DNA of 64,000 nucleotides from Mycobacterium sp. MBM (GTDB lineage: Bacteria; Actinomycetota; Actinomycetes; Mycobacteriales; Mycobacteriaceae). The stretch is taken from contig JAKJHY010000003.1 of NCBI GenBank assembly GCA_021648845.1, positions 1 to 64,000 of the forward strand. The letters run 5' to 3'. Position numbers and translations under genes: made by a program. The notes beneath the pieces were generated by a model. That model worked only from the letters and a program-made list of their open reading frames with translations. It was not told the origin of the DNA and ran no database searches. Every line of letters starts with the position of its first letter. Within the stretch, counting starts at the first letter, position 1. Shown piece after piece: positions 45,152 through 61,599 of the stretch.

Positions 45152-47240
45152 CCGCGCATGCTGCTTCGGCCATCTACATCGCCTCGCCCGAGGGCGACAC
45201 CGGAAAATCCACCATCGCGCTGGGCATCCTGCACAAGCTGACGGCATCGGTTGCCAGGGTGGCGGTGTTCCGCCCGATCACCCGACTCGAACATGGTGAG
45301 GTCTCCGGCGAACGCGACTACATCCTCGAACTGCTGTTGTCGCAGGCGACGGCCGGCCTGTCCTACCAGGAGTGCGCCGGTGTCAGCCATCGGCAGCTGC
45401 ACGAGGATCCGGAAGCCGCCATCGCCGAGATCGTCGAGCGGTTCCATCGGGTCGCCGAGCGCAGCGACGCCGTCCTCATCGTCGGCAGCGACTACACCGA
45501 TGTCGCCGCCCCCAGCGAACTGAGCATGAACGCGCGGATCGCGGTCAACCTCGGCGCGCCCGTGGTGCTCGCGGTGAAGGCCAAGGACCGAACGCCCACC
45601 GAGGTGGCCCAGGTGGTCGAGCTGTGCCTGGCCGAACTGGCCGGCCAGCATGCGCACACCGCCGCCGTGGTGGCCAACCGGTGCGATCCGGAACACCTGA
45701 CCGCCGTGGCCGAGGCGCTGGCCCAGCTCTCGGATGTGGTGCCTGCGAGCTACGTGCTGCCCGAGGAACCGCTCCTGGTGGCGCCGTCGGTCGCGGAGCT
45801 GCGCGATGCCGTGCACGGCGAACTCACCGGCGGTGACGAGCAGTCGATGATCCGCGAGGCGATGAGCGTCCTGGTCGCCGGGATGACCGCCGAGCATGTG
45901 CTGGAACGGCTGCGCGACGGTATGGCCGTCATCACCCCCGGTGACCGCTCCGACGTGGTGATGGCGGTGATGGGTGCGCACGCCGCAGAAGGGTTTCCGT
46001 CGCTGTCCTGTGTCATCCTCAACGGCGGGCTGCCGCTGCACCCGGAGGTCGCCCGCTTGGTGGCGGGCCTGGGCACCCGGTTGCCGATCATCAGCACCGA
46101 ACTGGGCAGCTATGACACCGCGCGTGCGGTCGCCTCTGCCCGCGGGCGGGTCACCGTGGATTCCCATCGCAAGGTCGATACCGCGCTGGCCCTGATGGAG
46201 CGCCACGTCGACATCGCGGAACTCATTGACACGCTGTCGATTCCGATTCCCACCGTCACCACGCCACAGATGTTCACCTACCAGCTGATCGACCAGGCCC
46301 GAGCCGATCCACAGCGGATCGTGCTACCCGAGGGCGATGACGACCGGATCCTGCGGGCGGCCGGGCGGTTGCTGGCGCGCCGGGTGGCCGACCTGACCAT
46401 TCTCGGTGTGGAAAAGACGGTCCGCGACCGGGCGGCCGAACTGGGCGTGGACCTGGCCGCGGCCACCGTATTGGACCCGCGCACCAGCGATCTGTGTGAT
46501 CGGTTCGCCGAACAGTATGCCGAGCTGCGCAGTCACAAGGGCGTCACCGTCGATCAGGCCCGCGAAATCATCTCCGACGTTTCGTATTTCGGCACCATGC
46601 TGGTGCACAACGATATGGTCGACGGGATGGTTTCCGGGGCCAGACACACCACCGCGCACACCGTCCGCCCGGCCTTCGAGATCATCAAGACCGCGCCCGG
46701 GGTCAGCACGGTCTCCAGCATCTTCCTGATGTGCCTGGCGGACCGGGTTCTGGCGTACGGGGACTGCGCGATCGTGCCCGACCCGACAGCCGAACAACTC
46801 GCCGATATCGCCATCTCGTCGGCGCGTACGGCAGCTCAGTTCGGCATCGATCCCCGGGTCGCCATGCTGTCGTATTCGACCGGAAGCTCGGGCACCGGCG
46901 CCGATGTCGACAAGGTCAGGGCGGCAACCGAACTGGTGCGCCAGCGGAATCCGGACCTGCTGGTGGAGGGGCCGATCCAGTACGACGCGGCGGTGGACCC
47001 GTCGACCGCGCAGACCAAGATGCCGGACTCGGCAGTGGCGGGCCGGGCCACCGTGCTGATCTTCCCCGACCTCAATACCGGTAACAACACCTACAAGGCG
47101 GTGCAGCGCAGTGCGGGTGCGATCGCCATCGGGCCGGTGCTGCAGGGCCTGAACAAACCCGTCAACGACCTGTCCCGGGGTGCTCTGGTGGAGGACATCG
47201 TCAATACCGTGGCGATCACCGCGATCCAGGCGGCCCGGCA

Positions 47241-47244
<4 letters not shown>
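45148..47244 (+). CDS. pta: Phosphate acetyltransferase
   Basis: A 698-residue long-form Pta that converts acetyl-CoA and phosphate to acetyl phosphate. Three regions: an N-terminal P-loop domain ([16 protein letters not shown], residues about 12-27), a central DRTGG-type domain (about 215-340) and the C-terminal PTA/PTB catalytic domain (about 370-695: [78 protein letters not shown]). M. tuberculosis equivalent: Rv0408, which follows fgd1 directly. Here GTG 45148 overlaps the phospho-lyase stop. It overlaps ackA by 4 bases. Confidence 0.95.
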
Positions 47245-51610
<4,366 letters not shown>

Positions 51611-51611
<1 letters not shown>

Positions 51612-52930
51612 TAGCGGTACTCACTGAGTCTGGGCCACAGCCCCAGCGCCACCGCGAACGCCGCGATCACGCTGAGCACGGCGGCGCCCACGGTCGCGCC
51701 GGACAGCACCCGGCGGGCGTTGACGATATCGGTGCGCAGCTGGCTGCGGCTCTCTTCGATCGCTTTGGCCAGCGCGGCGTCGAGGCTGCTGAACGCCGGT
51801 GTGGAGTTGTCCTCACCGGTACCCAGCGCCACCTGGGTGGCGGCCTGGTAGTCGCCGACCGAGATGTAGGCGTTGATCCGGTCGTTGGAGGCGCGCCACT
51901 TGCGCAGCAGATCACCGGCCCCGGCAAGGTTGTCCTTGTCGATCCCGTTGTCGGCGCTCAGAAATGTGTTGAGTTGCTGCTGCATGCTCTCGATGCGCTG
52001 GTAGTAGGACTGCTTGCGGATGTCCTCGTCGCCGCGGCGCACCAGGGCCAGTGTCTCGTCGGCGCGCGCCTGCTGCGCGGTGATCGCCATCGTGGTCACC
52101 GTCTTGAGCGATTGTGCGGCAGTGTTTTTGGCGCTGCGACTGTCCGCGGTCGAGATGACGAGTGCGGTGCCCACCCACACCACCATAATCAGGACGGCCA
52201 GCCCGCCGGCCACGAAACCGATGTTGATCCGCCGCCGGGTCCGTTTGGTCAACCACCTGTTGGCGAACAGCCCGAACATGACGGTGGCCAGGATCACCAG
52301 GATGACCGGCGCCGGGATGCGGGTCGAGGCGGTGGTCTCGGCGTCCACCCGCGCCGAGGTCGCTTCGTAGAGACGTTGCGCGTCGGGCAGGATCTGGGTC
52401 TGCATCAGGGCCGACGCCTCGGACAGGTAAGACGACCCCACCGGATTGCCCGCCCGGTTGTTGGTCCTGGCGGTCTCCACAAGTCCGGTATAGACCGCGA
52501 GTTCGGCGTTCACCCGGCCGAGCAGCTCGATCATCGGCTCGGTGGTCAGCCCCGCGGAGGCGCGGGTGACCGCGACCGACGCATCGGTGATGGCCTGCTC
52601 ATAGCGCTGCCGGACATGCTGGGGTTCGGCCCCGGCGATGAAGGCGGTGGCGGCGGCCGCATCGGCGACCGACAGCGTGGTGTACAGCTGACCGGCGGCG
52701 AAGGCCAACGGTTCGCTGTGATCGAGCACCGTGGTGAGCGCTTCCTGACGGTCGTTGATCGTGGTCGACGTGGCGAAGGCACACGCGATCACGAGCGCCG
52801 ACAGCACGACGCCGATGGTCAGGATGCGCCCGGGGGTGGTCCACAAAAACCACCAGCGCGGGTGCACGGGATTGGTCGGCGAACGTGATGCCAGCGGTTC
52901 GGTCGACGGGTGCGCCAACTCCACGGTCAC
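51611..52930 (-). CDS. glnX: Membrane sensor protein GlnX
   Basis: A 439-residue membrane protein (M. tuberculosis Rv0412c, 439 aa) with a short cytoplasmic N-terminus, four predicted helices (about residues 35-57, 200-222, 233-256 and 415-435) and two extracytoplasmic helical regions rich in Ala and acidic residues. It relays amino-acid binding by GlnH to cytosolic PknG. I take GTG at 52928-52930, which gives MTVELAHPSTEP and the same length as Rv0412c. The gene heads the glnX-glnH-pknG operon and is divergent from mutT3 across 57 bases. Confidence 0.9.
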
Positions 52931-52987
52931 GTGTTGGCCGACCTCCTCGGTGTTGTCTAAGAAGTTTAAGAGACATTGGAGTGACGT

Positions 52988-53497
52988 GTGGGAATTCGCG
53001 AGCCCTATTCTGAAGTCGTGCGCGGTGACGGTGACGGTTGGGTGGTATCGGATGGTGGCACCCATTTCTGGGGACGCCATGGCGCGGCCGGACTGCTGCT
53101 GCGCGCGCCCGGTCCCGACGGTACCTTCGCCGTGCTGCTGCAGCATCGAGCCCCGTGGAGCCACCAAGGCGGCACCTGGGCGCTGCCCGGCGGCGCGCGC
53201 GACAGCCACGAGTCCGCCGAGGAGGCCGCCGTCCGGGAGGCGCTGGAAGAAACGGGAGTGCACGCCGACCTCATGACGGTGCGGGCGACCGTGGTGACCC
53301 ATGAGGTGCCCGGCTGGAGCTACACCACCGTCATCGCCGATGCCGCCGAACAGCTGCGCACCGTCCCGAACCGAGAGAGTTCCGAGCTGCGCTGGGTCGC
53401 CGAGCACGAGGTGGCCGCACTGCCGCTGCATCCCGGCTTCGCCGCCAGCTGGGAGCGGCTGCGCATCGTTACCGCGGAAATCCCACTGATTCTTTGA
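52988..53497 (+). CDS. mutT3: Nudix hydrolase MutT3
   Basis: A 169-residue Nudix enzyme. The Nudix box [24 protein letters not shown] (about residues 61-84, quoted here in its parts) has the GX5EX7REUXEEXGU pattern: the Gly, Glu, REALEE and TGV elements are all present. The family hydrolyses nucleoside diphosphates linked to X; M. tuberculosis MutT3 (Rv0413) is proposed to sanitise oxidised guanine nucleotides. GTG 52988 has TTGGAG upstream. It is shorter than the 217-residue M. tuberculosis protein, the difference being at the C-terminus. The end overlaps thiE by 29 bases in convergent orientation. Confidence 0.88.
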   Translation: MGIREPYSEVVRGDGDGWVVSDGGTHFWGRHGAAGLLLRAPGPDGTFAVLLQHRAPWSHQGGTWALPGGARDSHESAEEAAVREALEETGVHADLMTVRATVVTHEVPGWSYTTVIADAAEQLRTVPNRESSELRWVAEHEVAALPLHPGFAASWERLRIVTAEIPLIL

Positions 53498-54152
53498 GGG
53501 CGCGGGCCGCGGCCTGTGGATCCTCGGCCGCGGTGATGGCCCGCACCACCACGACGCGGCGCGCGCCGGCGGCGAGCACGTCGGGCAACCGCTGCGCATC
53601 GATGCCACCGATGGCGAACCATGGTTTCGCCGGTGACCGCGCCGCCGCGTGCCGGACCAGATCCAGCCCCGGTGCGCTGCGACCGGGCTTGGTCGGGGTC
53701 GGCCAGCACGGCCCCACACAGAAATAGTCCACCGCCTCGTCGATGGCCTCGTCGACCTGAGCGGCGTCGTGGGTGGAGCGACCGATCACCGGTTGCCCCC
53801 CGATGATGTCGCGTGCCACCGTCAGCGGGAGATCGTCCTGGCCGAGGTGCAGCACCTGCGCCCCGGCGGCGCGGGCGATATCGGCGCGGTCGTTGACGGC
53901 CAGCAGGGCGCCGTGGCGGTGGGCCGCGTCGGCCAACACCGCCAGCGCGTCGAGCTCCTGGCGGGCCTCCAGCGGGCCGAACCGCTGCTCGCCCGGGGAA
54001 CCCTTGTCGCGCAGCTGGATGATGTCCACTCCGCCGGCCAGCGCCGCGTCGGCGAACTCGGCCAGGTCGCCACGTTCCCGCCGGGCGTCGGTGCACAGGT
54101 AGAGGGAGGACGCCGCTAGTCGTGCTGACACATTTCCGGGGCTATCGGGCAC
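53469..54152 (-). CDS. thiE: Thiamine-phosphate synthase
   Basis: A 227-residue TIM-barrel enzyme that joins HMP-diphosphate and thiazole phosphate to make thiamine phosphate. Motifs: [33 protein letters not shown] (about residues 42-52), [31 protein letters not shown], and [33 protein letters not shown] 54152 gives the longest reading; GTG 54131 gives a start closer to that of M. tuberculosis ThiE. It is divergent from the thiO operon, and its start lies 17 bases from the TPP riboswitch. Confidence 0.92.
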   Translation of the reverse strand: MPDSPGNVSARLAASSLYLCTDARRERGDLAEFADAALAGGVDIIQLRDKGSPGEQRFGPLEARQELDALAVLADAAHRHGALLAVNDRADIARAAGAQVLHLGQDDLPLTVARDIIGGQPVIGRSTHDAAQVDEAIDEAVDYFCVGPCWPTPTKPGRSAPGLDLVRHAAARSPAKPWFAIGGIDAQRLPDVLAAGARRVVVVRAITAAEDPQAAARALKESVGFPR

Positions 54153-54157
54153 CGGCG

Positions 54158-54163
54158 TATTCT
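54158..54163 (+). promoter_or_regulatory. Probable -10 hexamer of the thiO operon
   Basis: TATTCT fits TANNNT and lies about 7 bases before the first paired stem of the TPP riboswitch. No convincing -35 element is seen at 16-19 bases upstream. Confidence 0.4.
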
Positions 54164-54169
54164 TTCAGC

Positions 54170-54262
54170 TGAACACGGGAGTCCCGGGACCGGGGACTGA
54201 GAGTGGGCGCACGACCTGCCCTGACCGTCGTACCTGATCCGGGTCATGCCGGCGAAGGGAGA
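54170..54262 (+). ncRNA. TPP riboswitch (THI element)
   Basis: The leader of thiO carries the thi-box landmarks: the outer stem segment CGGGAGTCCCGGG, the ACTGAGAG loop (54195-54202), and ACCTGATCCGGGTCATGCC with GGCGAAGGGA closing the element (54232-54260). The Shine-Dalgarno GGGAGAGG (54257-54264) overlaps the final strand, so TPP binding probably blocks translation initiation of thiO; no terminator hairpin with a T-run follows. Confidence 0.92.
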
Positions 54263-54266
54263 GGAC

Positions 54267-55271
54267 ATGATGGCTGGATCGCTTGCCGTGATCGGCGGTG
54301 GTGTCATCGGACTGTCGGTGGCCCGACGCGCCGCCGCCGACGGCTGGTCGGTGCGCGTGCACCGCACCGAGGCACGCGGCGCCTCCTGGGTGGCCGGCGG
54401 CATGCTGGCCCCGCACAGCGAGGGCTGGCCGGGGGAGGACGCCCTGCTGTCGATCGGGTTGGAATCCCTCAAGCTGTGGCACACCGGGTTCTTGGACGGG
54501 TTGCCCGCCGAGGTGGTTACCGCGCACGAGTCGCTGGTGGTGGCGGTCGACCGGGCCGATGTCGCGGATCTCAAGACGGTCGCCGACTGGTTGTCCGCGC
54601 AGGGTCATCCGGTGGCGCTGACCACCGCTGCCCGCGAGGTCGAACCGCTGTTGGCCCAGGGTATCCGGCACGGGTTCAGTGCCGATACCGAACTGGCCGT
54701 GGACAATCGGGCGCTGGTGGATGCGCTGGAACGGGCCTGTGTGGAACTCGGGGTGCAGTGGGCGCCGCCGGTCGGCGAGCTGGCGGCGGTGGACGCCGAT
54801 CAGCGGGTGATCGCCAACGGTATCGACGCACCCACCCTGTGGCCGGGTCTGGCCGTGCACCCGGTCAAGGGGGAAGTGCTGCGGCTGCGCTGGCGCAAGG
54901 GCTGTATGCCGTTACCGCAGAGGGTCATTCGTGCGCGTGTGCGGGGTAGGCCGGTGTATCTGGTGCCGCGCGGTGACGGGGTGGTGGTGGGCGCCACCCA
55001 GTACGAGCACGGCCGCGACACCGCCCCGGTGGTCCGAGGTGTGCGGGATCTGCTCGACGATGCCTGCGCGGTGATGCCCGCGCTGGGCGAGTACGAACTC
55101 GCAGAGTGCGCGGCCGGGTTACGGCCGATGACACCGGACGGGCTGCCGCTGGTCGGTAGGCTCGACGAGCGCACCTTGGCCGCCACCGGTCACGGACGCA
55201 ACGGTTTTCTGCTGGCGCCCTGGACGGCGGAGCGGATCGCCACCGAACTTGCAGCACTCGCGACACATTGA
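54267..55271 (+). CDS. thiO: Glycine oxidase ThiO
   Basis: A 334-residue FAD-dependent oxidase of the DAO family that converts glycine to the iminoacetate used for thiazole synthesis by ThiG. The FAD motif AVIGGGVIGLSVARRAAADG is at residues about 6-25, the GGMLAPHSEGW block follows, and the C-terminal GLRPMTPDGLPLVGRL and HGRNGFLLAPWTAE blocks are typical. ATG 54267 (or 54270) follows the riboswitch-borne Shine-Dalgarno GGGAGAGG. M. tuberculosis equivalent: Rv0415. Confidence 0.93.
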   Translation: MMAGSLAVIGGGVIGLSVARRAAADGWSVRVHRTEARGASWVAGGMLAPHSEGWPGEDALLSIGLESLKLWHTGFLDGLPAEVVTAHESLVVAVDRADVADLKTVADWLSAQGHPVALTTAAREVEPLLAQGIRHGFSADTELAVDNRALVDALERACVELGVQWAPPVGELAAVDADQRVIANGIDAPTLWPGLAVHPVKGEVLRLRWRKGCMPLPQRVIRARVRGRPVYLVPRGDGVVVGATQYEHGRDTAPVVRGVRDLLDDACAVMPALGEYELAECAAGLRPMTPDGLPLVGRLDERTLAATGHGRNGFLLAPWTAERIATELAALATH

Positions 55272-55279
55272 GGGGCGAC

Positions 55280-57030
<1,751 letters not shown>

Positions 57031-57034
<4 letters not shown>

Positions 57035-57915
57035 TCGAACTGACCGGCCTGACGAAGAGTTTCGGCTCCGTGCGCGCCGTGGACGATCTGACCTGCACCA
57101 TCGAACCCGGTGTCGTGACCGGATTCCTCGGGCCCAACGGGGCGGGCAAGTCGACCACGATGCGGATGATCGTCGGGCTGGACCGGCCCAGCGCCGGCAC
57201 GGTTACCGTCGCGGGCCGACCCTACCGCGAGCACAAACACCCGTTGCGCACCGTCGGTGCGCTGCTCGACGCCCGGCAGGTGCACCCGAACCGCACCGCA
57301 CGGGCGCACCTGCGGTGGATCGCGGCGACCAACCGGATACCAGTGCGCCGGGTCGACGAGGTGCTCGCCGAGGTCGGCCTGACCGATGTGTCCGGTAAGC
57401 GGGCCGGCTCGTTCTCACTGGGGATGCTGCAGCGTCTGGGGATCGCGGCGGCCCTGCTCGGTGACCCGCCGGTGCTGCTGTTCGACGAACCGGTCAACGG
57501 CCTGGATCCCGAGGGCATCCGCTGGATCAGAACCCTGATGCGGGCCCTGGCCGCCGAGGGCCGCACGGTGTTGGTCTCCAGCCACCTGCTGGCCGAGATG
57601 GCCAACACCGCGGACCGTTTGGTCGTCATCGGCCGCGGCCGCTTGATCGCCGCCACCACGATGGCCGACTTCCTGAATCATTCCGGTACGGTCCGGGTGC
57701 GCAGCCCGCAGCTCGACCGGTTGGCCGCTCTGCTGCCCGGGGCCCGCCGGGACGGGTCCGCGCTGCTGGTCGACGCCGCCGGCACCGAACAGATCGGTGA
57801 GCTGGCCGCGGCCCACCACATCGTGTTGCACGAGCTCACCGCGGTGGGGGCGTCGCTGGAGGAGGCCTATATGAAGCTCACCGACGCGGCCGTGCAGTAC
57901 CGGGCGGGGGCATGA
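57031..57915 (+). CDS. ABC transporter ATP-binding protein
   Basis: A 294-residue ATPase of the drug/lipid-export (ABC-2 partner) type. Walker A is GPNGAGKST (about residues 36-44), the signature motif is FSLGMLQRLG (LSGGQ-like variant, about 131-140), Walker B is PVLLFDEPVNGLDPEG (about 148-163) and the switch His is in SSHLLAEM. The C-terminal extension ends in YMKLTDAAVQYRAGA. It pairs with the following permease and is read from the thiamine operon by overlaps. Confidence 0.92.
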
Positions 57916-57922
57916 GCGGGGC

Positions 57923-58669
57923 ATGAGCACCATCGGCGCCGAGCGCATCAAACTCACCAGCACCCGCTCACCGTGGTGGCTGGCGTTGACGGTGGTCGTG
58001 GTCAGCCTGGGTCTGGCCGCCGTGCAGGCCGCGGCGGCGCTGCCCTACAGCCTGGTGGGCCCGGACCGGGCGGCCCTCGGGGTGGCGATGTTCGGTGTGC
58101 CGGTGCTGATGATCCTGTCTGCGCTGACCGTGACCGGGGAGTATCGCACCGGAATGATCCGCACCACGTTCATGGCGACACCGCGGCGGTCTCGGGTTCT
58201 GGTTGCCAAAGCCGTTGTCAGCATGCTGTTCTCCGGGGTGCTGGCCGCCACGATGGTCCTGGGGTCACTGGTGTTGGTGCGAGCCATGCTCGACGAGCGC
58301 CAGGGTGCGCAGCTGGTGCTCACCGAACCCGCACCGTGGCGCACCGTCGGGGCGGTGACCTGCTATGCGGCGCTGGCCGCGCTGCTGGCGGTCGGGCTGG
58401 GTGCGCTGGTGCGGCACAGCGCCGCCGTCATCGCGATCCTGCTGTTGCTGCCGTTCGTGGTGGAACCGCTGCTCGGGGCCATCCCGGGCGTCGGATCCCG
58501 GGTCGGTCCGCTGCTGCCGTTCGCCAATGCCAACGCATTCACCGAAATACCGTGGTTGCAGACCTTTTCGATGTGGTGGGGTCCGGCGGGTTCGGCGGTC
58601 TACTTCGCCGCGGTGGCGGTCGCCGTGTTCGCCGCCGCTGTCGCCGTGGTGGCCCGTCGGGATCCCTGA
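57923..58669 (+). CDS. ABC-2-type transporter permease
   Basis: A 248-residue permease with six predicted helices and the layout of ABC-2 exporters: an N-terminal amphipathic start RIKLTSTRSPWWLAL, TGEYRTGMIRTTFMATPRRSRVLVAKA after helix 2 and a coupling region before helix 3. It should form a dimer with the ATPase and export a small molecule, lipid or drug. The ATG lies 7 bases after the ATPase stop. The substrate is unknown. Confidence 0.88.
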   Translation: MSTIGAERIKLTSTRSPWWLALTVVVVSLGLAAVQAAAALPYSLVGPDRAALGVAMFGVPVLMILSALTVTGEYRTGMIRTTFMATPRRSRVLVAKAVVSMLFSGVLAATMVLGSLVLVRAMLDERQGAQLVLTEPAPWRTVGAVTCYAALAALLAVGLGALVRHSAAVIAILLLLPFVVEPLLGAIPGVGSRVGPLLPFANANAFTEIPWLQTFSMWWGPAGSAVYFAAVAVAVFAAAVAVVARRDP

Positions 58670-58687
58670 GTCGGCTACCGTGGGCTC

Positions 58688-60184
58688 ATGCAGTTCAGAA
58701 CACGGTCCCTGGGGGCCATCCTGGCGGTGGGCGCCCTCGCCGTGGGGGTCAGCGGCTGCGCCGAGGATGCGCCATCGGAGCCGCGCATCGATGCGGCGTC
58801 GTACGCCGAGCAGGTCGCGGGCAGCCTGAGCGCCGACGCCATGATGGGGCATCTGGCCCGGCTGCAGGAGATCGCCGACCAGCATGGCGGTAACCGGGCG
58901 ATGGGCACCCCGGGCTATCAGTCCAGCGTCGACTATGTGGTGAACCTCTTGCGTGACAAAGGTTTCGATGTTCGTACCGAAGATTTCGAGGTGCGGCTGC
59001 CGTTCGCCGAGGAACCCGATGTCACGGTTGCGGGCCGTGAGGTCGCCGCCCGGGGCATGTCCTTCACCGTCGGTACCGAGCCACCGGGGGTGTCGGGCCC
59101 GCTGGTCGCCGCACCCGCCGACGACAGCCCGGGCTGCGCCGACGCCGACTACGAAGGCCTTCCGGTGCAGGGCGCGGTGGTGTTGGTGGATCGCGGCACC
59201 TGCCAGTTCGGCGAGAAGGCCGCCATCGCCGCCAAACGCGGCGCGGTGGCGGTGCTGATCGCCGACAACGAGGACCGCCCCGTCGAGGAGTTCGGCGGCA
59301 CCCTCGGCCGCAAGAACACCGTGACGATCCCGGTCCTGGCCGTCACCAAGGCCGAGGGCGCCCGGTTGCGCGCCGAGCCCGGCGAGGCGACCGTCAAACT
59401 CAAGGCCGGTGTCGACGTCAAACAGACCAGTAACGTGATCGCGCAGACCACGACCGGGTCCACCGAGAATGTCGTCATGGTCGGCGCGCACCTGGACAGC
59501 GTGCCCGAGGGGCCGGGGATCAACGACAACGGTTCCGGGGTGGCCGCCGTCCTGGAGACCGCGCGGCAGATGGGCAGTGCGCCGGACATCCAGAATGCGG
59601 TGCGCTTTGCGTTCTGGGGCGCCGAGGAACTCGGCCTGCTCGGCTCGTCGGACTATGTCGGCAGGCTGGATACCGAAGCGCTCAAGGACATCGCCCTCTA
59701 CCTGAACTTCGACATGGTGGGCTCACCGAACCCGGGCTACTTCACCTATGACGGCAACCAGTCCGCACCACCGGCGGCCGACGGCAGCGTCCCCAGGGTG
59801 CCCGAGGGCTCCGCCGGGATCGAACGCATGCTTGTCGGATACCTCGACGGCACCGGGAAACCCGCCCGCGACACCAGCTTCGACGGGCGCTCCGATTACG
59901 ATGCCTTCACCGCCGCCGGGATTCCTTCCGGTGGACTGTTCTCCGGCGCCGACGAGAACATGACCGTCGAGCAGGCCGAACTGTGGGGCGGCAAGGCCGA
60001 TCAACCGTTCGACCCGAACTATCACAAGAAGACCGACACCCTCGATAAGATCGACCGCACCGCGCTGGAGATCCTCGGTCGCGGTGTCGGCTACTCGACG
60101 GCCATGTATGCCCAGGACATCAGTGGCCGCAATGGAGTTCCGGTGCGCGAGGACCGCACCCGGCACACACAGTCGGTCTCGTGA
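58688..60184 (+). CDS. lpqL: M28 aminopeptidase lipoprotein, LpqL-like
   Basis: A 498-residue lipoprotein. The signal peptide ends in VSGC (about residues 17-20). A PA domain (about 130-240, GAVVLVDRGTCQFGEKAAIAAKRGA) is inserted before an M28 zinc-peptidase domain with all metal ligands: GAHLDSV (His), INDNGSG (bridging Asp), WGAEELGLLG (catalytic Glu then Zn-ligand Glu), LNFDMVGSPN (Asp) and DPNYHKKTDT (His). Length matches M. tuberculosis LpqL (Rv0418, 500 aa). It should be exported and cleave peptides at the cell surface. Its stop overlaps the start of a paralog. Confidence 0.92.
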   Translation: MQFRTRSLGAILAVGALAVGVSGCAEDAPSEPRIDAASYAEQVAGSLSADAMMGHLARLQEIADQHGGNRAMGTPGYQSSVDYVVNLLRDKGFDVRTEDFEVRLPFAEEPDVTVAGREVAARGMSFTVGTEPPGVSGPLVAAPADDSPGCADADYEGLPVQGAVVLVDRGTCQFGEKAAIAAKRGAVAVLIADNEDRPVEEFGGTLGRKNTVTIPVLAVTKAEGARLRAEPGEATVKLKAGVDVKQTSNVIAQTTTGSTENVVMVGAHLDSVPEGPGINDNGSGVAAVLETARQMGSAPDIQNAVRFAFWGAEELGLLGSSDYVGRLDTEALKDIALYLNFDMVGSPNPGYFTYDGNQSAPPAADGSVPRVPEGSAGIERMLVGYLDGTGKPARDTSFDGRSDYDAFTAAGIPSGGLFSGADENMTVEQAELWGGKADQPFDPNYHKKTDTLDKIDRTALEILGRGVGYSTAMYAQDISGRNGVPVREDRTRHTQSVS

Positions 60185-61590
60185 GGCGCGCGCTGGCACT
60201 GGCGACGGCCGCGCTGGTGCTGGCATCGTGCGCTGGCGCGCCCGAACCTGCGCCCAGCGATCCGGCCCGTGAACTCGCGGGCAAGGTGAGTGCCGACGCC
60301 ATCTTCGCCCACCTCGAGGCGCTCAGTGCCATCGCCGACGACAACAAGGGCAACCGGGCGGTCGGGACCCCCGGGTATGAGGCCACCGTCGACTATATCG
60401 CCGGTGTCTTGCGCGACGGCGGATTCCAGGTCAGCACACCGGAATTCGAGTGGCTCAAGATGGGTGACCCGGGCAAGCCGACCCTGCAGATCGCCGGACG
60501 CAGCTACCCCGTCACGCAGGCGTCCCCGCTGGCGGGGACCCCGCGCGGCGGGGTGAGCGGACTGTCGCTGCGGCCGCGTCGGCCGGCAGGGTGTGCCGCG
60601 GCGGATTACGGGGATGTGCGCGGCGCGCTGGCGATCGTCGACGACACCGGATGTTCGGTGGTGGACAAGCAGAATGCCGCGGTGGCCAAGGGCGCGGTGG
60701 GCCTGCTCGTGGTGAGCGCCGGTGGCACCGAGGGGCTCTTCGAGCCCGGCTACTACCAGCAGCTCACGGTGCCGGTCGCCGTCATCGACGACAGCACCGA
60801 TGCCGCGTTGCGCCGTACCAACGCGCCGGTCCGGTTGACCCTCGACGCGCAGGCCAGCGTGGCGAAGTCCCGAAACGTGATCGCCCAGACCACCTCCGGT
60901 GACAGCACAAATGTGGTGCTGGCCGGCGCCCACCTCGACAGCGCGCCGCGCAGTCCCGGAATCAACGACAACGGCACCGGGGTGGCCGCGCTGCTGAACA
61001 TCGCCCAGGCACTGGGGTCGGCGCCCGACAGCACCAACGCCGTGCGGTTCGCGTTCTGGGGTTCCGAGAGCCTCGGCGCGGCAGCCAAATACGTCGCCGG
61101 GCTGGACGCGGGCCAGCTCGACGATATCGCGGCCTACCTGGACGCCAACATGCTCGGCTCGCCCAACCCCGGCTACTTCACCTATGACGGTGACCAGTCC
61201 GCGGCCGCCAACGAGGCTCCCGAAGGCTCGGCGGGGATCGAGCGCACCCTGGCCGGCTACCTCAACCTCGCCGGTGTCCGGCCCGCCGACATCCCGCTGG
61301 ACGGTTCCGGCGATTACCGCCCCTTCCTGACCGCGGGAGTGCCCGTCGGCGGCCTCACCACCGGGTCGACCCAGCGCAAGAGTGCGGTGCAGGCCCGGCT
61401 CTGGGGTGGTCGTGCCGGGACGGCATTCGACCCCAACCACGGCACCGCCCGCGACGGGATCGACAACGTCGATCACCGGGCGCTGTCGATCACCGGGCCG
61501 GCCCTGGCCTTCGCGATCGGCACCTATGCGCAGTCGATCGAAGGAGTCAACGGCGTCCCACCCCGGGACCGCCGGCACCGCCGAGGATGA
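60181..61590 (+). CDS. M28-like lipoprotein, probably inactive LpqL paralog
   Basis: A 469-residue lipoprotein with signal peptide and lipobox LASC (about residues 14-17), a PA domain and an M28-type domain, clearly a duplicate of the neighbour (shared SPNPGYFTYDG and NVIAQTT blocks). HLDSA and INDNGTG are kept, but the paired Glu reads SES (WGSESLGAAA), the LNFDMVG Asp is Asn (LDANMLG), and YHKKTD becomes NHGTARD so the second His is displaced. It therefore lacks several zinc ligands and is probably a non-catalytic binding or regulatory partner. GTG 60181 overlaps the lpqL stop. Confidence 0.82.
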   Translation: MRRALALATAALVLASCAGAPEPAPSDPARELAGKVSADAIFAHLEALSAIADDNKGNRAVGTPGYEATVDYIAGVLRDGGFQVSTPEFEWLKMGDPGKPTLQIAGRSYPVTQASPLAGTPRGGVSGLSLRPRRPAGCAAADYGDVRGALAIVDDTGCSVVDKQNAAVAKGAVGLLVVSAGGTEGLFEPGYYQQLTVPVAVIDDSTDAALRRTNAPVRLTLDAQASVAKSRNVIAQTTSGDSTNVVLAGAHLDSAPRSPGINDNGTGVAALLNIAQALGSAPDSTNAVRFAFWGSESLGAAAKYVAGLDAGQLDDIAAYLDANMLGSPNPGYFTYDGDQSAAANEAPEGSAGIERTLAGYLNLAGVRPADIPLDGSGDYRPFLTAGVPVGGLTTGSTQRKSAVQARLWGGRAGTAFDPNHGTARDGIDNVDHRALSITGPALAFAIGTYAQSIEGVNGVPPRDRRHRRG

Positions 61591-61599
61591 GGACACCGC

